Shown here: positions 1 to 8,681 of the stretch, piece by piece
How the letters are laid out: each line of letters opens with the position of its first letter
Position numbering within the stretch: the stretch's first letter is position 1
Origin: SZAS-18 sp038322235
Lineage (GTDB): Bacteria > Verrucomicrobiota > Verrucomicrobiia > Chthoniobacterales > SZAS-18
Direction of reading: 5' to 3'
NCBI GenBank assembly: GCA_038322235.1
Contig: JBBQFQ010000025.1
Location: 5,118-69,117, forward strand
DNA length: 64,000 nt
Notes under the pieces: model-generated
What the model was told of the DNA's origin: nothing
What the model saw: the letters and a program-made list of their open reading frames with translations, nothing else
Database searches by the model: none
Program-made: the position numbers and the translations under genes

Positions 1-2
1 TC

Positions 3-410
3 GGCGGCTGGGTGCGGGAGAACCGACGGTTGCTCGCGCGCTTCACTGCGGATGCGCTCGCGGGCGAACCCGCGGCGTGGGCCTTTCTCCGGACGGCGGA
101 GGTTCGACACATTCCGGTCATCGCGGCGCTCGTCGCGGAATGTCAGGCGGCGGGGCGACTCGCCGCTGGCCCGCCGCTCGAAGCCGTGATCTTCATCGGC
201 AGCTCCGCCCTTTTCCCCCTGCTCGTCGGGTCGCTCGTCGAGCAGGTGGAGGCCCTGCCTGCGCCCCTCCGGCTGATGCTGGAAGTCGGTGGGCTGTTTT
301 CCGAAGAATCCCTCAGGCGGCGCGTCGACGCCGCGCTGCGCGGCCTGGCGCCCGTGCCCCCAACTCCCTCTACCCATGAAAAGAAAAACTCTCGCCGGCC
401 TCGCCGCTAG
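3..410 (+). CDS. TetR-family regulator, C-terminal part (cut by left edge)
   Basis: The reading frame is open from the first bases, so the N-terminal helix-turn-helix lies outside the window. The visible ~135 residues are mostly helical and resemble the ligand-binding C-terminal half of TetR regulators. The end overlaps the start of the HlyD gene at 376 by about 35 bases. A TetR gene leading into HlyD, ABC ATPase and ABC-2 permease is the layout of CecR/YbhFSR-type efflux loci, so it probably represses this operon in response to a toxic ligand. Family assignment rests on context and helical character; the DNA-binding part is not visible. Confidence 0.65.
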   Translation, partial: GGWVRENRRLLARFTADALAGEPAAWAFLRTAEVRHIPVIAALVAECQAAGRLAAGPPLEAVIFIGSSALFPLLVGSLVEQVEALPAPLRLMLEVGGLFSEESLRRRVDAALRGLAPVPPTPSTHEKKNSRRPRR

Positions 411-1344
411 CCTCGTGGTCGCCGCGGTTGCGGCCCTCGTGTCGTGCTCGCCCTCGGCGGAAAATGTCTGGAACGGCTACATGGAAGGCGAGTTCGTCCG
501 CGTCTCGGCGCCCGTCGCCGGGCAGTTGATGACGCTCTCGGTGACGCGTGGAGCCAACGTGGCCGCCGGGGCCCCCCTCTTCGCGCTGGAACACGAAAGC
601 GAAGCCGCGGCCGTCGCCGAGGCTGAGGCACGGGTGTCCCGCGCCGAGTCCCAACTCGAAAATTTGCGCAAGGGCAAACGGCCCGTGGAGATGGTGATGG
701 TGCGGTCGCAGCTCGCGCAGGCGGAGGCAAACTGGACGCTCTCCCAGGCCAATCGCGAGCGTCAGGAGAAGTTGGCCGTGGAGCGGACGGTCTCCGCTTC
801 CGCGCTCGATGACGCCCGCGCCGCGGAGTCCCGGGAGCGGGCGCGCGTCACGGAACTCCGCGCGATGGTGGAGCAGGGCGCGATGGGCGCTCGCGAAGAC
901 GAGATCGGTGCCGCCGAAGCGGACGTAATCGCCGCCCGCCGCGCACGGACGCAGTCGATCTGGCGGCGGGATCAAAAGGCTCAGACTGCGCCTGCGGCCG
1001 GTCGCGTGACGGAAACTTTCTTCCGCGAGGGCGAGCTGGTCGCGGCGGGTACCCCGGTTGTCGAGATCCTGCCGCCGGAGAATGTGAAGGTCCGGTTTTT
1101 CGTCCCCCAGGAGAAGATTCCCTCCCTCCCGCCAGGCACCGCGGTGCGCATTCGGTCGGACGGCGGAAAGGCCGCGTTGGGGGCGAAGATTATCCGCATC
1201 GCCTCCCAGGCCGAGTACACGCCCCCGTTCATTTACAGTCGGCAAAACCGCGCCCACCTCGTCTTCCTCGTCGAGGCGAAGCTCGATGACCCGGCCCAGG
1301 CGGCTCTACTCCCGCCCGGATTGCCCGTGGAGGTAAGCCCATGA
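376..1344 (+). CDS. HlyD-family membrane fusion lipoprotein
   Basis: The 322-residue protein is the periplasmic adaptor of an ABC efflux pump. The start at 376 is chosen because it gives a clean signal sequence (MKRKTLAGLAAS...) ending in a lipobox (LVSC) near residue 24; an upstream in-frame start would add an unconvincing leader. A biotinyl-lipoyl-like segment (about residues 40-75) is split by a long Ala/Glu/Arg-rich coiled-coil hairpin (about 80-195), then the second half of the lipoyl domain and a beta-barrel follow, as in YbhG. The stop overlaps the ATPase start in an ATGA, so the two are translationally coupled. The substrate is not evident. Confidence 0.88.
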   Translation: MKRKTLAGLAASLVVAAVAALVSCSPSAENVWNGYMEGEFVRVSAPVAGQLMTLSVTRGANVAAGAPLFALEHESEAAAVAEAEARVSRAESQLENLRKGKRPVEMVMVRSQLAQAEANWTLSQANRERQEKLAVERTVSASALDDARAAESRERARVTELRAMVEQGAMGAREDEIGAAEADVIAARRARTQSIWRRDQKAQTAPAAGRVTETFFREGELVAAGTPVVEILPPENVKVRFFVPQEKIPSLPPGTAVRIRSDGGKAALGAKIIRIASQAEYTPPFIYSRQNRAHLVFLVEAKLDDPAQAALLPPGLPVEVSP

Positions 1345-2300
1345 GTGGCGATGGGAACGGAGCACCGCCAGCAATCGACGTCCGCGGGCTGACGAAAAGC
1401 TATGGCGGCCGGCGCGTGGTCGATGATTTCTCCCTGCGCGTCGACCGGGGCAGGATCTACGGGTTTCTCGGCCCGAACGGCAGCGGCAAGACGACGACCA
1501 TTCGCATGCTCTGCGGCCTGCTCACGCCGGATGCCGGGGAGGGCACGTGTCTCGGTCTCGACCTCCGGACCCAGGCCGCTCAGATCAAACGTCAGGTCGG
1601 CTACATGACCCAGCGATTCAGCCTCTATGAGGATCTGAGCATCGAGGAGAACCTCGATTTCATCGCGCACGTCTACGAGGTGCCGAATCGGGCCGCCCGC
1701 GTGGACGCCACGCTCGCGTCGCTCGAACTCACGACGCGCCGCCGGCAGCCGGCCGGTTCGCTTTCAGGCGGATGGAAGCAGCGCCTCGCCCTCGCCGCCT
1801 GCCTGATTCACGATCCGCAATTGCTCCTCCTCGATGAACCGACCGCGGGAGTCGACCCGAAGGCGCGCCGCGATTTCTGGGATCACATCCATGAGCTCGC
1901 GGCTGGCGGCATGACGGTTCTGGTGAGCACCCACTACATGGACGAAGCCGAGCGCTGCCACGCGCTCGCCTACATCGCCTACGGAAAACTCGTGACGCGC
2001 GGCACCGCAGCGGAAATCATTCGGGAGGCGGGGCTGACGATCTTCGCGCTGACCGGCGACGATCTCGCCCCGGTCTCGGCCGGGCTGAAGGGAAGGCCGG
2101 GCGTGGAGCTGCGGATCCCATTTGGAAATTCCGTGCACGTGGGGGGAACGGATCGCGCCGCGCTCGAGCACACGCTCGCTGCGCTTCCGCCCCATCCCGG
2201 TTTCAAGATCACCGAAATTCCTGCGGGCCTCGAACACGTCTTCATCCGATTGATCGACCAAACCGCCGACAACTTCGGCCCCACCCCCTCCCCCTCGTGA
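1341..2300 (+). CDS. ABC transporter ATP-binding protein (YbhF/CcmA type)
   Basis: This 319-residue ATPase powers the efflux pump formed with the flanking genes. Walker A (GPNGSGKT) is at residues 44-51, the signature LSGGWKQRLA is near 145, and Walker B with the D-loop (LLLLDEPTAGVD) follows near 165; the switch histidine is in VSTHYMDEAE. The Trp in the signature is usual for the YbhF subgroup. E. coli YbhF has two nucleotide-binding domains in one chain; this protein has only one, so a homodimer is expected. It overlaps both neighbours by four bases (ATGA at the start, GTGA at the end). Confidence 0.92.
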   Translation: MSGDGNGAPPAIDVRGLTKSYGGRRVVDDFSLRVDRGRIYGFLGPNGSGKTTTIRMLCGLLTPDAGEGTCLGLDLRTQAAQIKRQVGYMTQRFSLYEDLSIEENLDFIAHVYEVPNRAARVDATLASLELTTRRRQPAGSLSGGWKQRLALAACLIHDPQLLLLDEPTAGVDPKARRDFWDHIHELAAGGMTVLVSTHYMDEAERCHALAYIAYGKLVTRGTAAEIIREAGLTIFALTGDDLAPVSAGLKGRPGVELRIPFGNSVHVGGTDRAALEHTLAALPPHPGFKITEIPAGLEHVFIRLIDQTADNFGPTPSPS

Positions 2301-3439
2301 GTGCCTCGCGCTTTTCTATTTCGCGGATGGCCGCCGTTCTGGTGAAGGAATTCCGGCACATGCGTCGCGACGGCGTCACGCTTCGCCTCGTGATCGCGCT
2401 GCCGCTCATGCAGCTCATCCTCTTCGGGTACGCGATCAACGGCGACCCGAAGCATCTGCCCACGGCGATCGTCGCCGCAGACGCGAGCGAATTCTCCCGG
2501 AGTCTCATCGAAGGAATGAAGAACTCCCGCTATTTCGAAATCACGCGGCGCCTCACGAGCGAGCTGGAAGGCGATCGCCTCCTTGCGGAAGGACGCGTCA
2601 AGTTTCTCGTCGTCATCCCGCCGGACTTCGACCGCAAGCTCATTCGCGGGGAAAAGCCGGTCGTGCTGGTGGCGGCCGACGCGACCGATCCTTCCGCGAC
2701 CGGCAACGCGATCGCATCGCTCAGTCAGATCGCGCAGCGAACGGTCGGACGCGACCTGATCGGCGTGGCCGCCCGCTCCGGCAGCTTCGCGTCCCCGCCG
2801 CTCGAGGTGCGGGTGCAGGCGCGTTACAACCCCGACGGCATCACGCAGTACAACACGGTTCCCGGACTCCTCGCGGTCGTGCTTTCCCTTTCGTGTACCA
2901 TCCTCACCTCCATCGCGGTGACGAAGGAACGCGAGCGGGGTACGCTCGAGAATCTGCTCGCGACCCCCGTCCGTCCGCTCGAACTGATGGCGGGCAAAGT
3001 CCTGCCGTACGTCGTCGTCGGCTACGTGCAGGCGTTCTTCTGCCTCGGCCTGGCCCGCGTCCTTTTCGGCGTCCCCTTCGAGGGCAGCATCCTGCTCCTC
3101 ATGGTGATGACCGGGGTTTTCATCCTCGCGTCGCTCGCGGTTGGCTTCACCTTCTCCACGCTCGCGCAGACCCAGATGCAGGCGATGCAGATGTCGCAGT
3201 TCTTTTTCCTGCCCGGCATGCTCCTCTCTGGTTTCATGTTTCCCTTCGAAGGGATGCCGAAGTTCGCCCAGTGGATTGGGTCGGTGCTGCCCATGACCCA
3301 TTTCCTCCGGATCGTTCGGGGCATCATGCTGAAGGGAAACGGCCTTTTCGACGTTCTGCCGCACTTCTGGCCGCTCGCGGCCTTCACCCTCGCGGCCGTG
3401 CTCCTCGCCCTCGCGCGGTATCGACAGACGCTGGATTGA
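2297..3439 (+). CDS. ABC-2 type permease (YbhS/YbhR-like)
   Basis: The 380-residue inner-membrane protein begins with GTG inside the stop of the ATPase gene. One transmembrane helix lies near residues 30-50 (IALPLMQLILFGYAI), followed by a ~130-residue extracytoplasmic domain and five or more helices in the C-terminal half, the ABC-2 topology. A conserved cytoplasmic segment (TKERERGTLENLLATPVRP) precedes the third helix and is typical of this family. Only one permease gene is present, so it presumably homodimerises. It completes a TetR-HlyD-ATPase-permease operon for export of drugs or other hydrophobic compounds. Confidence 0.9.
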   Translation: MSASRFSISRMAAVLVKEFRHMRRDGVTLRLVIALPLMQLILFGYAINGDPKHLPTAIVAADASEFSRSLIEGMKNSRYFEITRRLTSELEGDRLLAEGRVKFLVVIPPDFDRKLIRGEKPVVLVAADATDPSATGNAIASLSQIAQRTVGRDLIGVAARSGSFASPPLEVRVQARYNPDGITQYNTVPGLLAVVLSLSCTILTSIAVTKERERGTLENLLATPVRPLELMAGKVLPYVVVGYVQAFFCLGLARVLFGVPFEGSILLLMVMTGVFILASLAVGFTFSTLAQTQMQAMQMSQFFFLPGMLLSGFMFPFEGMPKFAQWIGSVLPMTHFLRIVRGIMLKGNGLFDVLPHFWPLAAFTLAAVLLALARYRQTLD

Positions 3440-3482
3440 GCGGGACCCTAGCCCGCAGAACCCAACGCGACGAAGGTGCCCG

Positions 3483-4373
3483 ATGCGTTCCCCCCGCGTT
3501 GCCCTCGCGACCTGCGCCGCGTTCCCCGAACTCTTTGCGGACGATCGCCTGCTCCTGCCGGCTCTCGAGGCCGCCGGGATCGCGTGGGATGTGGCCGTCT
3601 GGACCGACCCCGGCATCGACTGGCGGAGTTATGATGCCGTCGTCATCCGCTCGATCTGGGACTACTTCGAGCGCTTTCCCGAATTCCGAGCCTGGCTCGC
3701 CTGTCTTGAGAAGACGCAGGCCCGGGTGCTGAATCCGGTGAGCACCCTCCTCGCGAACTGCGACAAGGGTTACCTGCGCGATCTCGCCGCCCGCGGAGTC
3801 GCGACGCTCCCGACGCTTTGGATCGGACGCGGCAGCCAGAGCACCGAGGTGAAGCGGTTGCTCGCGACCGTGGCGTGGGAGGAACTGGTCGTGAAGCCAT
3901 CAGTCTCCGGAAACGCCTTCCGCACGGAACGGGTTTCGCTCGTCGAACTCCTCGCGAGGCGGGATCCGCTCGCCGTGATTCTGGGTGATTCCGACGCGCT
4001 CGTGCAACCCTTCATGCCGGAGATTACGAGGGATGGAGAATGGTCCTTTCTGTTTTTCGGCGGCGCGTTCAGCCACGCGCTCTGCAAGCGGCCGCAGAGG
4101 GGAGACTTTCGCGTGCAGGCCACCTACGGAGGCGTGACCGCGAAAGCGGATCCCGCACCCGCGCTCCTCGCCCAAGCGGAAGCGGTCCTGACCGCCGCCC
4201 GCCAGAGCGATCCCGGCGCGGGAGAGCTCTATGCGCGGGTCGATGGCATTGTGCGCGAGGGGACTTTTCTCCTGATCGAACTGGAGCTGATCGAGCCCTT
4301 CCTTTTCCTCGGCGAGGATCCGGAGTCTCCGCGCCGGTTCGTTGCGGCTCTCCGTCGCCTCCTCGACGTCTGA
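3483..4373 (+). CDS. ATP-grasp domain protein
   Basis: A 296-residue protein of the RimK/glutathione-synthetase-like ATP-grasp group. The N-terminus has a pre-ATP-grasp fold (ALATC...DVAVW...YDAVVIRSIWDYF), then the ATP-binding segment (EELVVKPSVSGNAFRT near residue 140) and a metal-binding region (YARVDGIV...LIELELIEPFLF near 250-275). Members ligate a carboxylate to an amine or thiol. No peptide or cofactor pathway gene is adjacent, so the substrate is unknown. It starts 43 bases after the permease and may be in the same transcript. A purine-rich GAAGG lies before the ATG. Confidence 0.8.
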   Translation: MRSPRVALATCAAFPELFADDRLLLPALEAAGIAWDVAVWTDPGIDWRSYDAVVIRSIWDYFERFPEFRAWLACLEKTQARVLNPVSTLLANCDKGYLRDLAARGVATLPTLWIGRGSQSTEVKRLLATVAWEELVVKPSVSGNAFRTERVSLVELLARRDPLAVILGDSDALVQPFMPEITRDGEWSFLFFGGAFSHALCKRPQRGDFRVQATYGGVTAKADPAPALLAQAEAVLTAARQSDPGAGELYARVDGIVREGTFLLIELELIEPFLFLGEDPESPRRFVAALRRLLDV

Positions 4374-4500
4374 CGAATGAGCAGGCGCTCGAATCGCAAG
4401 ATCCGGCCGACGTCCCTCTTTGCAGCCTGCGCGAATGTTCGCACGCTGCGTCATCCCCGACAAACCGCTTCTGCGGCCGCTTCCGGCAACCCCCCCTCCC

Positions 4501-5583
4501 ATGACTGTAACCTCGCGCTTCAACCTCTCCTTTGGCCGCGTCGCGGCCATCGCCGTCCTCGCCACTGGCTTCGCGGCTCTCAGCCCGGCCCAGTTGCTGC
4601 CGCTTCCGGACGTCAGCCAGCACGCCACCGTCAGTCAGCGCGTTTCGCTGACCGATATCACCATCGCTTACAACCGACCGCTGGTGGGCGGACGCAAGGT
4701 GTGGGGCGGACTTGTCCCCTTCGGCGAAGTCTGGCGCGCGGGCGCGGACCTGAACACCACCATCGAGTTCAGCACTCCGGTGAGCGTTGAAGGCAAGCCC
4801 CTCGCGAAGGGTGTCTACGGCCTCCACATGATTCCCACCGCGGAGACTTGGACGATCATCTTCTCGAAGGCGAATCAGTCGTGGGGCAGTTACACCTACG
4901 ATCAGGCCGAGGACGCCCTGCGCGTGACCGTGAAACCGCAGCCGGCCGAGCTGCAGGAGGCTCTAAAATACGACTTCGATGACCTGAAAGCCACCTCCGC
5001 CGTCGTCGCGCTGCGCTGGGAAAAATTGGCGGTCCCATTCACGGTCGCCGTGAACGAAACGGAGGCGACCGTGCCGCTGGTTCGCTCCCAGGTCCGGGGA
5101 GTCTCGTGGTTCACTTGGGAGAATCTCAACGCCGCCGCCGCGTTCTGCCTCGATCGGAAGATCAACCTTGAGGAAGCGCTGCGCTGGACGGAGCGGTCCC
5201 TGACGATGGAGGAGCGCTTCGAAAACCTTCAGACCAAGGCGAGTCTGCTGACCGCCCTGAACCGCGCGGCAGATGCCGCCGTCGCGCAGAAGCGCGCGCT
5301 CGAAATCGCACCCGCCCCGCAGTTGTACACGCACGGCCGACAGCTCCAGGGCCGGAAGCAGGGCCCCGAGGCGCTCGAGGTCTTCAAGACGGTCGCGAAG
5401 CGATTCCCCGACGGCGTCTTCGGCCATCTCGCCGCCGCCCGCGTGGCTTCGTCGACCGGTGATTTCACCACGGCGTTGAAGGAGGCAAAGACCGCTCAGG
5501 AAAAAGCTCCCAGCCCCGAGCAGAAGAATGCCGTTCAGGGCCTCATCGACCGCTTGGAAAAGAAGGAAGACGTCAATAAGTGA
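4501..5583 (+). CDS. DUF2911 domain secreted protein with TPR-like C-terminus
   Basis: The start at 4501 gives a signal peptide (VAAIAVLATGFAALSPAQ) and a mature protein beginning with the DUF2911 domain at about residues 40-185, recognised by SQRVSLTDITIAYNRP, the G-x-L-V-P-F-G-E-V-W-R-x-G motif and the aromatic ETWTIIFSK segment. The C-terminal ~150 residues are helical repeats resembling tetratricopeptides (EALRWTERSLTMEERFENLQTKASLL). DUF2911 proteins are common in Bacteroidota and Verrucomicrobiota and have no known activity. The protein is 360 residues and probably periplasmic. Confidence 0.82.
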   Translation: MTVTSRFNLSFGRVAAIAVLATGFAALSPAQLLPLPDVSQHATVSQRVSLTDITIAYNRPLVGGRKVWGGLVPFGEVWRAGADLNTTIEFSTPVSVEGKPLAKGVYGLHMIPTAETWTIIFSKANQSWGSYTYDQAEDALRVTVKPQPAELQEALKYDFDDLKATSAVVALRWEKLAVPFTVAVNETEATVPLVRSQVRGVSWFTWENLNAAAAFCLDRKINLEEALRWTERSLTMEERFENLQTKASLLTALNRAADAAVAQKRALEIAPAPQLYTHGRQLQGRKQGPEALEVFKTVAKRFPDGVFGHLAAARVASSTGDFTTALKEAKTAQEKAPSPEQKNAVQGLIDRLEKKEDVNK

Positions 5584-5704
5584 GGATGCCTTCCTCGCGT
5601 CGGTCCCCGCGGAAAATCCTCTGACGACCGGCCCGGCGCGGGATCCGCGCCGGGTTCACGGGTACCGACCGGAATGCCCGCGACCCCGGCCCGCGAATTC
5701 GGCC

Positions 5705-6646
5705 CTACTCTACTCGGACGAGCGGGGTGCCGCAGATGCGGTCAGCGAGATCAACTGGGCGGCTGAGGGTGGCGAAGCGCGAGGGAACCTGATAGCCCCA
5801 GACGTTGAACGAGATCCACTGCACCGAGCCGAACACGGTCGCGAACGCCCCATCCACGGCGTCGGCGCCTTGCGCGATATGGACGCGTCCGATGCGCCGG
5901 GTGTTGAAACGGGCGTCCACGACGACCCACGCGCCGCCGAGCCAGACCTCCGCGTAGGCGTGAAAATCATTCGGCGTACCGGGATCGAAAAAGCCCATCT
6001 CCGGCACATAGCCTGTGACGTAGCGGGCCGGCAGATTACTGCATCGACACAGCGCCACGAGGGTATGGGCGAAGTCCCGGCAGACGCCGAAGCGCTGATT
6101 GATCACCTCGCTCGCCGAGGTGAGCGGCGAGCCGCTGCCGGTTCGGTACTCGATGTTCGCCTGCAGCCAGTCGGCAATCGCCTGGACCTTGTCGCCGCCC
6201 GGTGGCAGCGCGCCAAATCTCTCCTGCGCGAAGTCCATCAACCGGTCTGAGTCGCAGTACCGGCTCGGCAGGGTATAGCGGAGGAGTGCCACCGGCAGAT
6301 CCTCCACGCGATCGGCCGCCATCCCCGCGGGTCCGATTTCCGGCGCGGATGACACGCGCACGATTGCGTCGTGCCGCACGACGTTCTTCCCCGGCGCGAG
6401 TCGATGACTCCGGATCGTGTTTCCATGCCCATCCTCGTATTCGAGCGTGGGCGGGTGGGGTTCGAAATCCCAGCGCTCCTCCACGACTGCCTGATTCGGC
6501 CGGTTCCGAATGCTCAGGTTGAGGAAAATGGGGGAGACGCCGAACGAATCGTAAACGAGTTCGCAGCCACAGCGGAGAAAGGCGTCGAGCGCGGGAGGCG
6601 TGGTTTCGATGAGACGGTGGCTACCCCGGATGGCTGATTCTGTCAC
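5705..6646 (-). CDS. Transglutaminase-like cysteine peptidase-fold protein
   Basis: A 313-residue cytosolic-looking protein (no signal peptide). The N-terminal ~130 residues form the beta-rich domain found before bacterial transglutaminase-like domains. The catalytic triad is complete: Cys189 in FGVCRDFAH, His229 in DFHAYAEVWL and Asp244 in VVVDARF. The family includes proteases and amide hydrolases, and genes like this often sit near circularly permuted ATP-grasp genes. The gene points against its neighbours and stands alone. The downstream gap 5584-5704 shows no clear terminator. Confidence 0.85.
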   Translation of the reverse strand: MTESAIRGSHRLIETTPPALDAFLRCGCELVYDSFGVSPIFLNLSIRNRPNQAVVEERWDFEPHPPTLEYEDGHGNTIRSHRLAPGKNVVRHDAIVRVSSAPEIGPAGMAADRVEDLPVALLRYTLPSRYCDSDRLMDFAQERFGALPPGGDKVQAIADWLQANIEYRTGSGSPLTSASEVINQRFGVCRDFAHTLVALCRCSNLPARYVTGYVPEMGFFDPGTPNDFHAYAEVWLGGAWVVVDARFNTRRIGRVHIAQGADAVDGAFATVFGSVQWISFNVWGYQVPSRFATLSRPVDLADRICGTPLVRVE

Positions 6647-6754
6647 GCCCCATCATCGCATCCCGTCGGCCGGGCGGATGGATGAAGGATCGCCTACGCC
6701 TACACTCGACTCACCGGGGGAACGAAATATCCTCGTTGGAAATTCCCCTCTCCC

Positions 6755-7429
6755 ATGACTCCGTTTTCCAAGTTGAATCTCGCTCAGTGGATCAAAGCGA
6801 ACGCCGCGGAACTGAAGCCGCCCGTCAGCAACAAACAGCTCTTCACCGGCGCCTCCGACGTGATCGTCTTCGTCTCGGGCGGACCGAATACCCGGAATGA
6901 TTTCCACGTGAACCCCACCGAGGAGCTCTTCTACCAGTTGAAGGGCGACATCGCGGTCCGGGTGCGCCCGCTCGACGGGTCGAAGCCGCACGATGTCGTG
7001 ATCAAAGAGGGAGAGCTCTTCCTCCTGCCCCGCTGGCTGCCGCATCGGCCGCAGCGGCCGGCCAACACGGTGGGTCTGATCGTGGAATTCCCGCGGGGAA
7101 CCGACTTGAACGGCAAGCCTCAGACCGATGCTCTGCGCTGGTATTGCCCGGCCTGCGACGCCCTCGTGCACGAGACGCAGTGGTTGCTGAAGAAGATCGA
7201 TGAGGACCTGAAGGTCATCATGGAAGATTTTTGGAGCGGTCCCGTTTCCCGCCGCACCTGCACGCGGTGCGACACGGTGATCGAGCGCGCCTCCGCCATT
7301 AAACTCGCAAAGGGCAAGGTGAGCCTCACCAAAGGCTCGAAGAAACCGTCCGGGAAACTGGCGCCGAAGCGCTCGAAGGTCGCGCCGAAGCCCGCCGGGA
7401 AGTCGCCGGTCCGGCGTCAGCCGCGCTGA
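6755..7429 (+). CDS. nbaC: 3-hydroxyanthranilate 3,4-dioxygenase
   Basis: It opens the ring of 3-hydroxyanthranilate to 2-amino-3-carboxymuconate semialdehyde (ACMS) in tryptophan/kynurenine breakdown. The cupin fold has Fe(II) ligands His51, Glu57 and His97 and substrate residue Arg47. The bacterial second metal site is intact: Cys131, Cys134, Cys169 and Cys172. After residue ~185 there is a Lys/Pro/Arg-rich tail of ~40 residues (KGSKKPSGKLAPKRSK), absent from typical ~180-residue enzymes. The next gene, 22 bases on, encodes the enzyme for the product. The start follows a C/T-rich run (cccctctccc). Confidence 0.93.
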   Translation: MTPFSKLNLAQWIKANAAELKPPVSNKQLFTGASDVIVFVSGGPNTRNDFHVNPTEELFYQLKGDIAVRVRPLDGSKPHDVVIKEGELFLLPRWLPHRPQRPANTVGLIVEFPRGTDLNGKPQTDALRWYCPACDALVHETQWLLKKIDEDLKVIMEDFWSGPVSRRTCTRCDTVIERASAIKLAKGKVSLTKGSKKPSGKLAPKRSKVAPKPAGKSPVRRQPR

Positions 7430-7451
7430 GGGTGTCCCGCCCTGCCGCGCC

Positions 7452-8540
7452 ATGGAACGGATCGACCTTCACACCCACACCCTGCCCGAACGCTGGCCCG
7501 ACTGGACCAAGCGCAGCGGCTACGCCGGCTGGGTGGAACTCGCGCCCGATGCTCCGGGCTGCCCGGTGGGGTGTGTCCGGATGCAGCGTTCCGAAGCCGA
7601 CGGGTCCCGCACGAGCTTCCGCGACGTGCAGGAGAATCTCTGGAATCCCGCCGTTCGTCGCGCGCAAATGTACGCCACGGGCGTCACCCGCCAGGTGCTC
7701 TCCACCGTGCCGGTGATGTTCTCGTACTGGGCGAAACCGGCCGATGCCCACGACCTCGCCCGGCTGCTGAACGACCACGTCGCCGGCGTCGCCGCGGCCC
7801 AGCCGGAGGCCTTCACCGGGCTCGGCACGCTCCCGCTCCAGGATCCCACGCGCGCGATCCGCGAGCTTGAGCGCTGCGTTCGGGAACTCGGTCTCCCCGG
7901 CGTGCAGATCGGCACGAACGTCAACGGCCTCAACCTCGACGACCCCGGTCTCTTCGAGGTCTTCGCCGCCGCCGAGGCGCTCGGGGCCTGCGTCTTCGTG
8001 CATCCGTGGGACATGCTGCAGGGCAGCATCCACGCGCGGGCGGGTGAAGCGCCCCAGTCCGTCAATCGCCTCGCCCGTTACTGGATGCCGTGGCTCGTCG
8101 GCATGCCAGCCGAGACGTGCGTGGCGATTTGCTCGGTCCTCTTCGGCGGCGTGCTTGATCGACTGCCTCGCCTGCGTCTCTGCTTCGCCCACGGCGGCGG
8201 ATCCTTCCCCGGCACGATTGGCCGGATCGCCCACGGCCGGGCCTGTCGCCCGGATCTCTTCCCGGCCGACGCGTCCGATCCCCGGGAATATCTCGCCGGG
8301 CCGGAACGCTCCGCGCGCTTCTTCGTCGACTCCCTCGTTCACGACCCCGACGCCCTCCGCCTCCTCCTCCATCAATTCGGCTCCGACCGCATCGCCCTCG
8401 GCTCCGACTACCCCTTCCCTCTCGGCGAAGATCAACCCGGAGAGCTCATCACCTCACTCGCCGGCGAGATCGGCCCCTCCGCCGTCGAAAACCTCCTCCA
8501 CCGCACCGCCCTCGAATTCCTCGGCCTCCCCCGAACCTGA
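7452..8540 (+). CDS. nbaD: 2-amino-3-carboxymuconate-6-semialdehyde decarboxylase (ACMSD)
   Basis: An amidohydrolase-superfamily decarboxylase that converts ACMS to 2-aminomuconate semialdehyde, steering the pathway away from quinolinate and toward complete catabolism. The N-terminal metal motif H-T-H is at residues 7-9 (IDLHTHTLPE); later ligands are in FVHPWDM, the FAHGGGSFPG loop and GSDYPFPLGE, all typical of ACMSD. The length (362) is slightly above the usual ~335. It forms a two-gene operon with the dioxygenase. Other kynurenine-pathway genes are not in this window, so 3-hydroxyanthranilate must come from elsewhere. Confidence 0.93.
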   Translation: MERIDLHTHTLPERWPDWTKRSGYAGWVELAPDAPGCPVGCVRMQRSEADGSRTSFRDVQENLWNPAVRRAQMYATGVTRQVLSTVPVMFSYWAKPADAHDLARLLNDHVAGVAAAQPEAFTGLGTLPLQDPTRAIRELERCVRELGLPGVQIGTNVNGLNLDDPGLFEVFAAAEALGACVFVHPWDMLQGSIHARAGEAPQSVNRLARYWMPWLVGMPAETCVAICSVLFGGVLDRLPRLRLCFAHGGGSFPGTIGRIAHGRACRPDLFPADASDPREYLAGPERSARFFVDSLVHDPDALRLLLHQFGSDRIALGSDYPFPLGEDQPGELITSLAGEIGPSAVENLLHRTALEFLGLPRT

Positions 8541-8555
8541 TCCGCCGCCTTCGGC

Positions 8556-8652
8556 ATTCAAGATTCGAGGTTGAGCGTCCGGCCTTCAGCCCTCCATCCT
8601 CGGCTCTCGGCTCTCGGCCTTCAAAGTTCGACGTTCAACGTTCGAGGTTCCT
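8556..8652. repeat. Short degenerate repeats of TTCGAGGTT/CGTTCAA type
   Basis: The gap before the CvfB-like gene holds repeated short words: ttcaagattcgaggttgag, a tandem ggctctc ggctctc, then ttcaaagttcgacgttcaacg and ttcgaggttc. Spacing of the TTC words is about 10 bases, one helical turn. They form small overlapping palindromes around AACGTT. The function is unknown; such words are frequent between genes in related GC-rich genomes. Confidence 0.5.
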
Positions 8653-8681
8653 CAGTTCACCCTCCCCTGCTACCCTGCCGC

